64,000 nucleotides of DNA from Rhodobacterales bacterium. GTDB taxonomy: Bacteria; Pseudomonadota; Alphaproteobacteria; Rhodobacterales; Rhodobacteraceae. Below the pieces are notes generated by a model. It saw only the letters and a list, made by a program, of their open reading frames with translations. It did no database searches and was not told the DNA's origin. The stretch spans positions 62,001-126,000 of the forward strand of contig PDSA01000028.1 in NCBI GenBank assembly GCA_002748285.1. Direction: 5' to 3'. The position numbers and the translations under genes are program-made. Of the stretch, positions 18,654-29,814 are shown piece by piece (position 1 is the stretch's first letter; each line of letters starts with the position of its first letter).

Positions 18654-19349
18654 TCAGCCGGGAACGCCGCATTCGTCCGATTTGACCAGCCGCAGCCCAT
18701 GCGGTTTTGCCCGGTTAGACGGGGAGGCAACAGGGCGCGACTGTGGCGCGGGGCGGTCCTGAGCCGGGCTCAGCGCCGTCAGTTTCTGATCCCTCACATG
18801 AAACCGGCGCGGGGTGCGGCCAATCACGCCGCTACCCACCAGACAGCCAATGGCCCGATTAATCGCCCCACTTTCGCTGCGCAGCGGAAACAGCGCCAGC
18901 TTGCCATCCAGCCCGGGCTTTCCAATATGGCTTTCGGCCCGCAGGGTCAGTTCGGCGATTTGCGGACCGTCAAAGACCTGTTCCAGCGTCTCCGTGATGC
19001 TCTTGCGCCCGTTGGGGGTGAAAAAGGCGGTGAAGGGCAGCCCGCGCACCTCCATCCCAAGCAGATCGTTCAGATGCTGTCCGCCCAGCCGCAGCCGCGC
19101 CATGCCCGGCGCGATGCGCTCGAGCAGGAAAATCTGGCTCAGCGCCCCTTCGATGCCGCGCGGGTCGACTTCGCTGCGCAGCGGCACCAGACGGCCCATG
19201 CGCAGACCTTCCCAATAGGCCCGCAGCTGCTGAATCTGAGGACATAGATGATCCTTTTTGTAACCGGCCAATGACACCACGTTTTTTCCACCAAATAATT
19301 TACGCATTTCTGACACCCGTCCTTTAATGCCCCCATAGCGGTCAGACAT
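18654..19349 (-). CDS. PAS-domain protein (PAS_5 type)
   Basis: The protein is about 231 residues. The central LRAYWEGLRMGRLVPLRSEVDP, IFLLERIAPGMARLRLGGQHLNDLLG and GLPFTAFFT resemble the alphaproteobacterial PAS_5 (DUF1457) family of stand-alone sensor-like proteins. No output domain is present. ATG 19307 (MRKLFGG) is an alternative start; neither candidate has a strong ribosome-binding site. Role unknown. Confidence 0.78.
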   Translation of the reverse strand: MSDRYGGIKGRVSEMRKLFGGKNVVSLAGYKKDHLCPQIQQLRAYWEGLRMGRLVPLRSEVDPRGIEGALSQIFLLERIAPGMARLRLGGQHLNDLLGMEVRGLPFTAFFTPNGRKSITETLEQVFDGPQIAELTLRAESHIGKPGLDGKLALFPLRSESGAINRAIGCLVGSGVIGRTPRRFHVRDQKLTALSPAQDRPAPQSRPVASPSNRAKPHGLRLVKSDECGVPG

Positions 19350-19466
19350 TGTTGTTCACGGGATCAATCTTGTGTTAATCATTTGAACAGAATGCTTACC
19401 ATTGTGTTAACATAGCACGGTTTTCATAAAATTCAGGGGGTAAAAATACGAAATGGTTAACCGCCG

Positions 19467-20357
19467 ATGATCCGATCCATGACCGGCTTTGCCGCCCGCA
19501 ACAACGAAATGCCCGGTTTTTCCTGGAGCTGGGAGCTGCGCAGCGTCAACGCCAAGGCGCTGGACATCCGTATGCGTCTGCCTGACTGGATCGAGGGGCT
19601 GGAAACGGCGCTGCGCGAGCAACTGGCCAAAGAGGCAGAGCGCGGCAGCATTGGCCTGACCCTGCGCGTTCAGCGCGATGAACCCGCCACGCCTCTGATC
19701 CTGAATGAGGTGCAGTTGCAGCGCAACATCGCAGCGATCCGCCAGATTGAAAGTGCTGCGGCCGAGGCCGGGTTGCCCCTGATCCGTTGCTCCGCCGCCG
19801 ATCTACTGACCCAGCGCGGGGTGATCGACTCCACCCCGCCCGCAATTGACACGGCACCGCTGCGGGCGGCGCTGCTGGCCGATCTGCCCGCTTTACTCGA
19901 AGATTTCACCGCCATGCGCCGGGCCGAGGGGCAGGCTCTGGAAACGGTGATTCGGGGGCAGCTGGATCAGATCAGCGCGCTCAGTGCCGATGCTGCGGTC
20001 ATTGCCGAACAGCGCAAGGGGCAAATGGCCGAAACCCTGCGCAAAAATCTGGCACTGGTGCTGGACAATGTCGACGGGGCCGATGCCGACCGGGTGGCGC
20101 AGGAACTGGCGCTGCTGGCGGTCAAGGCTGATGTCACCGAAGAGCTGGATCGCCTGAACGCCCATGTCGATGCCGCGCTTGACCTGCTGGGCCAAAGCGG
20201 TGCGGTCGGGCGCAAGCTGGATTTCCTGATGCAGGAATTCATGCGTGAAACCAACACCTTATGTTCCAAAGCTCAATCAACACCGCTGACCCGGATCGGG
20301 CTGGATTTAAAGGCCGTGATCGGCCAGATGCGGGAACAAGTGCAAAATGTGGAGTAA
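19467..20357 (+). CDS. yicC: YicC family endoribonuclease
   Basis: The N-terminus MIRSMTGFAARN and the C-terminal KLDFLMQEFMRETNTLCSKA define the YicC family. E. coli YicC is reported to be an endoribonuclease that affects small-RNA turnover. The gene lies three bases before gmk, a conserved pairing, so it is co-transcribed with gmk and the carbonic anhydrase gene. Confidence 0.92.
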   Translation: MIRSMTGFAARNNEMPGFSWSWELRSVNAKALDIRMRLPDWIEGLETALREQLAKEAERGSIGLTLRVQRDEPATPLILNEVQLQRNIAAIRQIESAAAEAGLPLIRCSAADLLTQRGVIDSTPPAIDTAPLRAALLADLPALLEDFTAMRRAEGQALETVIRGQLDQISALSADAAVIAEQRKGQMAETLRKNLALVLDNVDGADADRVAQELALLAVKADVTEELDRLNAHVDAALDLLGQSGAVGRKLDFLMQEFMRETNTLCSKAQSTPLTRIGLDLKAVIGQMREQVQNVE

Positions 20358-20360
20358 ACG

Positions 20361-21002
20361 ATGACAGATCGCCGTGGCTTGTTAATCATCCTGTCCTCGC
20401 CCTCGGGTGCGGGCAAATCGACGCTGGCCAAGCGGCTGATGGCCTGGGATCCTGAGATCAGCTTTTCGGTTTCCGCCACCACCCGCAAGCCGCGCCCCGG
20501 AGAAGTCGATGGCGTGGATTATTATTTCAAGACCCATGCCGAATTCGCCGATATGGTGGAAAAAGGCGAAATGCTGGAACATGCGCAGGTTTTTGACCAT
20601 TATTACGGCTCACCCAAGGCCTCGGTGCAAAAGGCGATCGAGGCCGGGCGCGATGTGCTGTTTGATGTCGACTGGCAGGGCGGGCAGCAGGTGCGGGCCT
20701 CGAGCCTTGGGGCCAATGTGCTGACGATCTTTATCCTGCCCCCTTCCATCGCCGAGCTTGAGCGCCGCCTGCACAGCCGGGCTCAGGACAGCGCCGAGGT
20801 GATCGCCCGGCGGATGCAGAAAAGTGCAGACGAGATCAGCCATTGGCCGGAATATGATTTCATCATTTTCAACGATGATCTGGACGAGGCCGAGGCGCAG
20901 TTGAAAACCATCGTCAGCGCCGCCCGGCTGCGGCGTTCGCAACAACCGGCATTGGTCGAGCGCGTCCGCGCACTGGATGCCGAATTCAAGGAGAGACAAT
21001 GA
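20361..21002 (+). CDS. gmk: Guanylate kinase
   Basis: The 213-residue protein has the P-loop [11 protein letters not shown], the GMP-binding [17 protein letters not shown] and the late [10 protein letters not shown]. It phosphorylates GMP to GDP. The end overlaps the next start by four bases. Confidence 0.96.
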   Translation: MTDRRGLLIILSSPSGAGKSTLAKRLMAWDPEISFSVSATTRKPRPGEVDGVDYYFKTHAEFADMVEKGEMLEHAQVFDHYYGSPKASVQKAIEAGRDVLFDVDWQGGQQVRASSLGANVLTIFILPPSIAELERRLHSRAQDSAEVIARRMQKSADEISHWPEYDFIIFNDDLDEAEAQLKTIVSAARLRRSQQPALVERVRALDAEFKERQ

Positions 21003-21529
21003 GCTTTTACAAATTGGATGACCGCAGCCCGACCGTGCCGCCAAGCGATGATTTCTGGGTGGCCCCGGATGCCAATGTGATTGGCAATGTGGTGCTGCAA
21101 GAGGCGGTCTCGATCTGGTTTTGCAGCACGTTGCGCGGCGATAACGATCAGATCGTGGTCGGGGCGGGCAGCAACATTCAGGAAAACTGTGTGCTGCACA
21201 CGGATGTCGGCTTTCCGCTAAATATTGGCGAAAACTGCACCATTGGCCATAAGGCGATGCTGCATGGCTGCACCATTGGCCGCAATTCGCTGATCGGGAT
21301 GGGGGCCACGGTGCTGAACGGGGCGCGGATTGGCGAGAATTGCCTGATCGGGGCCGGAGCGCTGATCACCGAGGGGGCCGAGATCCCGGATGGTTCGATG
21401 GTGATGGGGATGCCCGGCAAGGTCAGGCGTGCGCTGAGCCCTGAGGAAATCGAAGCGCTGGCCGCCAGTGCGCTGCATTACCAGGAGAATATGCGCCGCT
21501 TCAAGGCGGGGCTGGTGCAGATCGGTTAG
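20999..21529 (+). CDS. Gamma-carbonic anhydrase family protein
   Basis: The 176-residue left-handed beta-helix shows hexapeptide repeats ([24 protein letters not shown]). The three metal-binding His positions are present in VLHTDVG and IGHKAMLHG, so carbonic anhydrase activity is possible. Relatives (YrdA/PaaY/CaiE) vary in function. It is the third gene of the yicC-gmk unit. Confidence 0.88.
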   Translation: MSFYKLDDRSPTVPPSDDFWVAPDANVIGNVVLQEAVSIWFCSTLRGDNDQIVVGAGSNIQENCVLHTDVGFPLNIGENCTIGHKAMLHGCTIGRNSLIGMGATVLNGARIGENCLIGAGALITEGAEIPDGSMVMGMPGKVRRALSPEEIEALAASALHYQENMRRFKAGLVQIG

Positions 21530-21600
21530 AGCTGTCCGACACACACTTGGCGCACAGAGTGTTTAAAGGACCTCTGTGAAAGGCCGTAGAGTGATAAGAA

Positions 21601-21658
21601 CGCCGGGCTGAGCCTGTCGGGGGGCAGGCAGGCGCAGCCCGGCCTATCGGCCGGGCGG
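21601..21658. repeat. GC-rich dispersed repeat, second copy
   Basis: Bases 21619-21658 are the exact reverse complement of 8856-8895. The flank also resembles the other locus (GCCGGGCTGAGCCTGTC). It lies between the convergent carbonic anhydrase and aroG genes. Confidence 0.8.
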
Positions 21659-21696
21659 AACTATTCAAGTGTGCGCGGCTTTAAGTTGGAGTCGCA

Positions 21697-22916
<1,220 letters not shown>

Positions 22917-23096
22917 CGTTTTGCTCCGCAATTTAGAATTCGTGGCCCCCACCTATATAGCCTGATGTGGCCGGTGCCAACTGCCGAAATATGCCAAAAC
23001 GACCCGGGGGAGGGCCGGCGGGGTGATATATTTCCTTGATCCAACCGGATAAACCTGTTTTCGTATTTGCGTAACCCCACCGATAAAGGCCCGTGA

Positions 23097-24104
23097 ATGG
23101 ACGCAAACCGGACGCAAACTGTTGTTGTCAAGCCGCCCGAAACCCCGCGGCGCTTTGTCTTTTTGCTGCTGGCGGATTATTCGCTGATCAGCTGCACCGC
23201 CGCGATTGATGCGCTGCGCATTGCCAACCGGATGTCCGGCCACACCCTTTATAGCTGGCATTTGATGTGCGAGGAACATCCAGCGACCAGCTCAGCACAG
23301 GTTGCGCTGATGACCGATAGCGGGATCGAAGATGTGGGCCGGGATGACACGATTTTGGTTTGCGGCGGGGTGAATATCCAGCAGGCCAGCACCGATAAAA
23401 CCATCGCCTGGCTGCGCCATCAGGCCCGGCTGGGGGTGCGGATGGGGGGACTCTGCACCGCTGCCTATACGCTGGCCAAGGCCGGATTGCTCAACGGCAA
23501 ACGCGCCACCACGCATTGGGAAAACCATGACAGCTTTCTTGAGGACTTCCCCGAAATCGAGCTGACCAAATCCGTGTTTGTGGTGGATGGCAATCGCTAT
23601 AGCACCGCGGGCGGCATTGCCTCGCTGGATCTGATGCTGCATCTGATTGCTTCGGATTATGGCGAGGAGCTGGCCGCCGCCGTGGCCGATCTGATGATCT
23701 ATAGTGCGATCCGCACCGATCAGGACACGCAGCGGCTGTCGATCCCGACCCGGATCGGGGTGCGGCATCCGAAATTATCCATTGTGATCAAGCGGATGGA
23801 GAACAATATTGAAGAACCGATCAGCCCCGCCGCCCTGGCCAAGGATGTGGGCATGTCGACCCGACAGCTCGAACGGCTGTTTCGGCGCTATCTGAACCGC
23901 TCGCCCAAGCGTTACTATATGGCGCTGCGCCTGCAAAAAGCGCGCAATTTGCTGATGCAGACCGATATGAGTGTGATCAATGTGGCGCTGGCCTGTGGCT
24001 TTGCGTCGCCGTCGCATTTCTCCAAATGCTACCGGGCGCATTACAGCATCACGCCCTATCGCGAGCGCGGCACGCAGGGTGCGCTCAGCCCGCTGGCCGA
24101 CTGA
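23097..24104 (+). CDS. GlxA/AraC-family transcriptional regulator
   Basis: The N-terminal DJ-1/PfpI-like domain (FLLLADYSLISCTAAIDALRIAN, with Cys in GGLCTAAY) is followed by a C-terminal AraC double helix-turn-helix (ALAKDVGMSTRQLERLFRRYL ... VALACGFASPSHFSKCYR). This architecture is shared with GbdR and CdhR, activators of betaine and carnitine catabolism. It lies just upstream of the ABC transporter on the same strand and may regulate it; that is inference. Confidence 0.88.
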   Translation: MDANRTQTVVVKPPETPRRFVFLLLADYSLISCTAAIDALRIANRMSGHTLYSWHLMCEEHPATSSAQVALMTDSGIEDVGRDDTILVCGGVNIQQASTDKTIAWLRHQARLGVRMGGLCTAAYTLAKAGLLNGKRATTHWENHDSFLEDFPEIELTKSVFVVDGNRYSTAGGIASLDLMLHLIASDYGEELAAAVADLMIYSAIRTDQDTQRLSIPTRIGVRHPKLSIVIKRMENNIEEPISPAALAKDVGMSTRQLERLFRRYLNRSPKRYYMALRLQKARNLLMQTDMSVINVALACGFASPSHFSKCYRAHYSITPYRERGTQGALSPLAD

Positions 24105-24301
24105 GACGGCAACAGATTCGCACCCAGAGAGCCCACCTGTGCTTTGCCGCCGCAAAAGCGGGCAAATTGGCCACTTTCCCCTTTGCAAAGGAATGCTAGA
24201 GGCGATATTTGCACTTTTGGGCTGGGGCTAAGCGCTTTTCTTTTGCAAAAATGCAGAATAATGTCCGAAAGAGAAATAATGTCCAAGTTGGGAGAGACAA
24301 A

Positions 24302-25483
24302 ATGAAAAGATTATTACTGGCGACCGCCGCCGGTGCTTTGTGCGCCGGCAGTGTCAGCGCCGAAGATATCAAGATCGGGGTGCTGCTGGGCTTTACCGGG
24401 CCGATTGAATCCATGGCGGTTCATATGGGGGCCGGGGCCGAGTTTGCCATCAAAGAGGTTAGCGACTCCGGTGCGCTGCTGGGCGGGGCCACGGTGACGC
24501 CGGTGCGCGCCGATACCACCTGCGTGGATGCCGCCGCTGCCACTGCTGCCGCCGAGCGCCTGATCACCAGTGACGGGGTCAAGGCGATTGTCGGGGCCGA
24601 TTGCTCGGGCGTGACCGCTGCCGTGCTGGCCAATGTGGCGATGCCAAACGGGATCGTGATGATCTCACCCTCGGCCACCTCGCCTTCGCTGACTGATGCA
24701 CCCGATAACGGCCTGTTCTTCCGCACAGCCCCTTCGGATGCGCGTCAGGGGCAGGTGATGGCCGATGTGCTGATGGAAGAAGGCGTGAAATCGGTGGCCG
24801 TGACCTACACCAACAATGACTATGGCAAGGGTCTGGCCGATGCGTTCGAGGCTGCCTATAAGGCCGCTGGCGGTACCGTGACCATCTCGGCCTCGCATGA
24901 GGACGGCAAGGCGGATTACTCGGCCGAAGTCGGTGCGCTGGCTTCTGCCGGTGGCGATCGTCTGGTCGTGGCGGGCTATGCGGATAAAGGTGGCGGAGCC
25001 ATCGTGCAGGCCGCTGTTGATGCCGGTGCCTTTGATATGTTCCACCTGCCTGATGGTATGGTGAGCAACTCGACCGAGGAAAATCTGGGGCAATATCTGG
25101 AAGGCTCCACCGGTCAGGTGCCCGGCTCTGACAGCCCCGGCACCGCGAAATATGTCGAAATCGTTGGCGATGCCCATGATCCAACCTCGACCTTCTCGCC
25201 CGAATCCTATGACGCTGCGGCGCTGATTATGCTGGCGATGCAGGCGGCAGGCTCGGCTGAATCTTCGGCGCTCAAAGGTAAGGTGATGGACGTTGCCAAT
25301 GCGCCGGGTGTCAAGATTTACCCCGGTGAGCTGGCCAAAGGTCTGAAGATCCTGAAAGACGGCGGCGACATTGATTATGTTGGTGCAACATCGCTGGAAT
25401 TGATTGGCGGCGGCGAATCCGCTGGCAACTACCGGCAGATCGTGATCAAAGACGGCAAAATCACCACCGTGAAATATCGTTAA
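24302..25483 (+). CDS. ABC transporter substrate-binding protein (branched-chain amino acid/amide type)
   Basis: ATG 24302 gives a 393-residue protein with a Sec signal peptide (MKRLLLATAAGALCAGSVSA). It continues as a periplasmic binding fold (IKIGVLLGFTGPIES, VKAIVGADCSGVT, VAVTYTNNDYGKGLAD). It is the first gene of the transporter set 24302-29476. LivK-type proteins bind leucine-like amino acids, amides or urea; the ligand here cannot be read from sequence. Confidence 0.9.
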   Translation: MKRLLLATAAGALCAGSVSAEDIKIGVLLGFTGPIESMAVHMGAGAEFAIKEVSDSGALLGGATVTPVRADTTCVDAAAATAAAERLITSDGVKAIVGADCSGVTAAVLANVAMPNGIVMISPSATSPSLTDAPDNGLFFRTAPSDARQGQVMADVLMEEGVKSVAVTYTNNDYGKGLADAFEAAYKAAGGTVTISASHEDGKADYSAEVGALASAGGDRLVVAGYADKGGGAIVQAAVDAGAFDMFHLPDGMVSNSTEENLGQYLEGSTGQVPGSDSPGTAKYVEIVGDAHDPTSTFSPESYDAAALIMLAMQAAGSAESSALKGKVMDVANAPGVKIYPGELAKGLKILKDGGDIDYVGATSLELIGGGESAGNYRQIVIKDGKITTVKYR

Positions 25484-25507
25484 TTTCACAGGGTTATAAA
25501 GCGGAAA

Positions 25508-25536
25508 AACAGCCCGAAGAAACTTCGGGCTGTTTT
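25508..25536 (+). terminator. Hairpin terminator/attenuator after the binding-protein gene
   Basis: A perfect 11-bp stem ACAGCCCGAAG/CTTCGGGCTGT with a three-base loop is followed by TTTT. Lying between the binding protein and the ATPase genes, it probably gives partial termination so that the binding protein is made in excess. Confidence 0.75.
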
Positions 25537-25613
25537 GCACAATACTATGATAAGAACACGGCAATAAATGTGGCGCCCGGGCTGTGATGCGTTTGGGTGA
25601 GGGGATGTAAAGA

Positions 25614-26399
25614 ATGATCACTGTTGAGAATCTGGCCAAGCAGTTTGGCGGTTTTCGCGCCGTTGACGGGGCCAGCCTGAAAATTGCCGATGGTTCGATC
25701 ACCGGGTTGATTGGGCCGAACGGGGCGGGAAAAACCACTCTTTTCAATGTGATAGCGGGCATTCATAAACCATCCGGTGGCCGGGTGACGATGAATGGCG
25801 AAGACATCACCGGCCTTGAGCCGCATCAGCTGTTTCACAAGGGGCTGCTGCGCACCTTTCAGATCGCGCATGAGTTTTCCTCGATGACGGTGCGGGAAAA
25901 TCTGATGATGGTGCCCGGCGGGCAATCCGGGGAAAATCTGTGGAACAGCTGGTTTCACCGCGCCCGGATTGCACGGGAAGAGGCCAGCCTGATGAAAAAA
26001 GCCGACGAGGTTCTGGAATTTCTGACCATCGACCATCTCAAGGATGAACGCGCCGGTAATCTGTCCGGCGGGCAGAAAAAGCTGCTCGAGCTGGGGCGCA
26101 CCATGATGGTGGATGCCAAAATCGTGTTTCTGGACGAGGTCGGGGCAGGGGTGAACCGCACCCTGTTGAACACCATTGGCGATGCGATCATCCGGCTGAA
26201 CAAGGAACGCGGCTATACTTTTGTGGTCATTGAACATGACATGGATTTCATCGGCCGTCTGTGTGATCCGGTGATCTGCATGGCCGAGGGCAAGGTTCTG
26301 GCCGAGGGCTCGCTGGCTGAAATCAAAGCCAATGAGCAGGTGATCGAGGCCTATCTGGGCACCGGATTAAAGAACAAAATCAAAGAGGAAACCGCCTGA
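25614..26399 (+). CDS. livG: ABC transporter ATP-binding protein (LivG-like)
   Basis: Walker A GPNGAGKTTL, the family-specific LLRTFQIAHEFSSMTVRENL, signature LSGGQKKLLELGR and Walker B IVFLDEVGAGVN are all present; the last is usually DEPxAGxN. It is one of two ATPases for the 24-29 kb importer. Length of 261 residues is normal. Confidence 0.92.
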   Translation: MITVENLAKQFGGFRAVDGASLKIADGSITGLIGPNGAGKTTLFNVIAGIHKPSGGRVTMNGEDITGLEPHQLFHKGLLRTFQIAHEFSSMTVRENLMMVPGGQSGENLWNSWFHRARIAREEASLMKKADEVLEFLTIDHLKDERAGNLSGGQKKLLELGRTMMVDAKIVFLDEVGAGVNRTLLNTIGDAIIRLNKERGYTFVVIEHDMDFIGRLCDPVICMAEGKVLAEGSLAEIKANEQVIEAYLGTGLKNKIKEETA

Positions 26400-26441
26400 T
26401 GCTGTTGAATTTAAAGGGTTTTTGTCAAGGCGGGGTGCGCG

Positions 26442-27155
26442 ATGCCTGAGCCGTTTCTGATGGCCGAAGCGATGACCGGCGGCTATGGCAAGGGGCCGGA
26501 TATTCTGCATGATTGCACGATCTCGGTCGATAAGGGTGAAATCGCGGTGATTGTCGGACCCAACGGGGCGGGCAAATCCACGGCGATGAAGGCGGTGTTC
26601 GGAATGCTCAATCTGAACCGCGGCGCGGTGCGCTTGGGCGGGCAGGATATCAGCAAGCTCAGCCCGCAGGCGCGGGTGGCCAAGGGGATGGGCTTTGTGC
26701 CGCAAACCCATAACGTGTTTACCTCGATGAGCGTTGAGGAAAACCTCGAAATGGGCGCGTTTTTGCGCGAGGACGACGTTACCCACACCATGGAGCAGGT
26801 CTATCATCTGTTCCCGGTGCTGCGCGAAAAACGCGACCAGCCCGCCGGCGAGCTGTCGGGCGGGCAACGCCAGCAGGTGGCGGTTGGCCGGGCCTTGATG
26901 ACTCAGCCGCAGTTGCTGATGCTGGACGAGCCCACCGCCGGGGTCAGCCCGATCGTGATGGATGAGCTGTTTGACCGCATCATCGAGGTGGCCCGCACCG
27001 GGATTTCGATCCTGATGGTCGAGCAAAACGCCCGTCAGGCGCTGGAGATCGCCGATAAGGGCTATGTTCTGGTGCAGGGGCGCAACCGGTTCAGCGACAC
27101 CGGCGCGGCCCTGCTGGCCGATCCCGAAGTGCGCAAAAGTTTTCTGGGGGGATAA
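26442..27155 (+). CDS. livF: ABC transporter ATP-binding protein (LivF-like)
   Basis: Walker A GPNGAGKSTAM, signature LSGGQRQQVAVGRAL and Walker B LMLDEPTAGVSP place this as the second ATPase. It directly abuts the permease gene at 27156. The 42-base spacer from livG shows no other feature. Confidence 0.92.
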   Translation: MPEPFLMAEAMTGGYGKGPDILHDCTISVDKGEIAVIVGPNGAGKSTAMKAVFGMLNLNRGAVRLGGQDISKLSPQARVAKGMGFVPQTHNVFTSMSVEENLEMGAFLREDDVTHTMEQVYHLFPVLREKRDQPAGELSGGQRQQVAVGRALMTQPQLLMLDEPTAGVSPIVMDELFDRIIEVARTGISILMVEQNARQALEIADKGYVLVQGRNRFSDTGAALLADPEVRKSFLGG

Positions 27156-28166
27156 ATGGAATTTCTCAACGCTCTGGTGGCGCTTTCCAACTATGTGATG
27201 ATCCCGGCCATTGCCTATGGCAGCCAGCTGGCGCTGGGGGCGCTGGGGGTGACGCTGATTTATGGCATCCTGCGGTTTTCCAACTTTGCCCATGGCGACA
27301 CCATGGCATTTGGCGCGATGGTGACAATTCTGGTCACCTGGCTGTTTCAAAGCTGGGGGCTTGGTTTGGGTCCGCTGCCCACGGCGCTGCTGGCGCTGCC
27401 CTTTGGCATTCTGGGCACTGCGGCTTTGCTGCTGGGCACCGATCGGGTGGTTTACCGGTTTTACCGCCAGAAAAAGGCGGCACCGGTGATCTTGGTGATC
27501 GTGTCGATGGGGGTGATGTTTGTGCTGAACGGGCTGGTGCGCTTTATCATCGGCCCCGGAGATCAGCATTTCGCCGATGGCCAGCGTTTCATCATCAAGG
27601 CCCGTGAATTCAAACAGTGGTCGGGGCTGAACGAAGGCCTGGCCTTTAAAACCAGTCAGGGCATCACCATCATTACGGCGGTGATCGTGGTGATCGCGCT
27701 GTTCTGGTTTCTGAACCACACCCGCACCGGCAAATCCATGCGCGCTTTTTCCGATAACGAAGATCTGGCGCTGCTTTCAGGCATCAATCCTGAGCGCGTG
27801 GTGATGTATACTTGGCTGATCGTTGCCGCGCTGGCCACCATTGCCGGGGTGCTGTATGGGCTGGATAAGTCCTTTAAACCTTTCACGTATTTCCAGCTGT
27901 TGCTGCCGGTCTTTGCCAGCGCCATTGTCGGCGGGCTGGGCAATCCGGTGGGGGCGATTATCGGCGGTTTCCTGATCGCCTTTTCCGAAGTCACCGTGAC
28001 CTATGCCTGGAAAAAAGTCATCACCTATCTGGCCCCGGACAGCCTGGACCCCAGCGGCCTGATGCAGCTGATGTCCACGGATTACAAATTTGCTGTCAGC
28101 TTTGCCATTTTGGTGGTGGTGCTGCTGTTCAAACCCACCGGATTGCTAAAGGGGAAATCCGTATGA
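27156..28166 (+). CDS. livH: ABC transporter permease (LivH-like)
   Basis: The protein has 336 residues with about eight hydrophobic segments. It has the LivH hallmark ALGVTLIYGILRFSNFAHGD near the N-terminus and VGGLGNPVGAIIGGFLIA near the C-terminus. It overlaps livM by ATGA. Confidence 0.92.
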   Translation: MEFLNALVALSNYVMIPAIAYGSQLALGALGVTLIYGILRFSNFAHGDTMAFGAMVTILVTWLFQSWGLGLGPLPTALLALPFGILGTAALLLGTDRVVYRFYRQKKAAPVILVIVSMGVMFVLNGLVRFIIGPGDQHFADGQRFIIKAREFKQWSGLNEGLAFKTSQGITIITAVIVVIALFWFLNHTRTGKSMRAFSDNEDLALLSGINPERVVMYTWLIVAALATIAGVLYGLDKSFKPFTYFQLLLPVFASAIVGGLGNPVGAIIGGFLIAFSEVTVTYAWKKVITYLAPDSLDPSGLMQLMSTDYKFAVSFAILVVVLLFKPTGLLKGKSV

Positions 28167-29476
28167 GCGTGAATTACCGAAATATCGCCCTGTTTGCCAC
28201 GGTGGCCGTGCTGATCCTGCTGGCCGGGCTGTTGCAGAGCTGGAATACTGCGCTGATCATCGTCAATATGGGTCTGATTTCGGCGATCATGGCGCTGGGG
28301 GTCAATCTGCAATGGGGCTTTGCCGGGCTGTTCAATGTCGGGATCATGGGTTTTGTGGCGCTTGGCGGGCTGGCGGCGGTGCTGGTCAGTATGCCGCCTA
28401 CGCCAAACGCGATGAGCGCCGGTGGCTGGCGCGTCTTGCTGGCGCTGCTGCTGGGCGCGGGGACCATCGCAGCGGTGATCCTGATGCGGGCGCGTATGCC
28501 GCGTGGGGCAGGGCGGGCCTGGGCCACTTTGGCGCTGCTGGTCGTTGGTTTCCTGCTGTTTCGCTGGTTGTTTGATCCCGCCGTGGCGGCGATCGAAGCC
28601 ATCAACCCGGCCCGTACCGGCTATCTGGGAGGGCTGAACCTGCCGGTGCTGCTGGCTTGGCCGGTGGGCGGCGTGCTGGCTGCCGGGGCGGCTTGGGTGA
28701 TTGGCAAAACCGCTTTGGGGCTGCGCTCGGACTATCTGGCGATTGCCACGCTGGGGATTGCGGAAATCATCATTGCGGTGATGAAAAACGAAGACTGGCT
28801 GTCGCGCGGGGTAAAAAATGTGATCGGCATTCCGCGGCCAGCGCCGATCGTGCCTTATGAGGTCGATCTGCAAAACAGCCCCGCCTTTGTCGAACGCGCT
28901 ACCGGGCTGGGGCTGGACCCGGTCGTGGCCTCAACCCTTTATGTCAAGCTGGGCTATTCGCTGCTGTTTACTATCGTGCTGCTGATCATATTGTGGCTGA
29001 TGCAAAACGCGCTGAATTCGCCTTGGGGCCGGATGATGCGCGCCATTCGCGATAACGAAGACGCCGCCCGTGCCATGGGCAAAAACGTCACCGCGCGGCA
29101 TTTGCAGATCTTCGTGCTGGGCTCGGCGATTTGCGGCATTGCCGGGGCGATGATGGCCACGCTGGACGGCCAGCTGGTGCCCGGCACCTATCAGCCGCTG
29201 CGCTATACCTTTCTGATCTGGGTGATGGTGATCGTTGGAGGCTCGGGCAATAATTGGGGTGCGGTGCTGGGCGGGATGCTGATCTGGTTTCTCTGGGTCG
29301 AAGTCGAACCGATCGGCGCGATGCTGATGGAGCTGATCACCGCCCCAATGGATGCGGATTCTCCGCTGCGGGCGCATCTGCTGGCCAGCGTGTCGCATAT
29401 GCGGCTGCTGACCATGGGTGTGGTGCTGCTGTTGGTACTACGCTTTAGCCCGCGTGGGCTGATCCCGGAGAAATAA
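28163..29476 (+). CDS. livM: ABC transporter permease (LivM-like)
   Basis: The 437-residue permease has LQWGFAGLFNVGIMGFVALGG, LRSDYLAIATLGIAEII, MMRAIRDNEDAARAMGKNV and VGGSGNNWGAVLGGMLIWFLW. It has an insertion of roughly 80 residues (after residue 70) relative to short LivM proteins, containing extra hydrophobic stretches. It closes the transporter operon. Confidence 0.92.
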   Translation: MSVNYRNIALFATVAVLILLAGLLQSWNTALIIVNMGLISAIMALGVNLQWGFAGLFNVGIMGFVALGGLAAVLVSMPPTPNAMSAGGWRVLLALLLGAGTIAAVILMRARMPRGAGRAWATLALLVVGFLLFRWLFDPAVAAIEAINPARTGYLGGLNLPVLLAWPVGGVLAAGAAWVIGKTALGLRSDYLAIATLGIAEIIIAVMKNEDWLSRGVKNVIGIPRPAPIVPYEVDLQNSPAFVERATGLGLDPVVASTLYVKLGYSLLFTIVLLIILWLMQNALNSPWGRMMRAIRDNEDAARAMGKNVTARHLQIFVLGSAICGIAGAMMATLDGQLVPGTYQPLRYTFLIWVMVIVGGSGNNWGAVLGGMLIWFLWVEVEPIGAMLMELITAPMDADSPLRAHLLASVSHMRLLTMGVVLLLVLRFSPRGLIPEK

Positions 29477-29490
29477 GGGCAGGGGGGCGT

Positions 29491-29814
29491 TCAGCGGGTT
29501 TTGTCCGGGATTTCAAACAGATCGAAGTCGATCTGCGGAAACTGATCCCGGACCTCCTGCAAGATCATCGCGGTGTTGGGCAAAGGCGGCACGAGCGCCC
29601 GCAGCGCACCTTTATAGTGCAGCTGGCACAACACCGCCGCCAGATCGAGAATGTCAAACATCGCTCCGGTCAGCGGCGCGAGAATGATCTGCGGCGCGGT
29701 GCTTTTCAGGAACCTGTCACTCAGATCACGGAAATCGCAGAAATCGGCATTTGTGATCTTTGGTAGATCATTTGGGGCAATTTGGGATAAAGGCGTGCCT
29801 GTCACAATCAGCAT
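29491..29814 (-). CDS. Conserved-looking small hypothetical protein
   Basis: I do not recognise a named family. ATG 29814 (MLIVTGTPL) has GGAG eight bases upstream and gives 107 residues; the ORF-track start at 29853 lacks such a site. The product is soluble, with a regular alpha/beta look (LKSTAPQIILAPLTGAMFDILDLAAVL) and no cysteine motif. It is encoded convergently to livM, 14 bases away. Confidence 0.6.
   Translation of the reverse strand: MLIVTGTPLSQIAPNDLPKITNADFCDFRDLSDRFLKSTAPQIILAPLTGAMFDILDLAAVLCQLHYKGALRALVPPLPNTAMILQEVRDQFPQIDFDLFEIPDKTR

Noticed and set aside
26367-27719. 450-residue minus-strand ORF opposite livF/livH
   Set aside because: His/Gln-rich shadow translation of two clear transporter genes.
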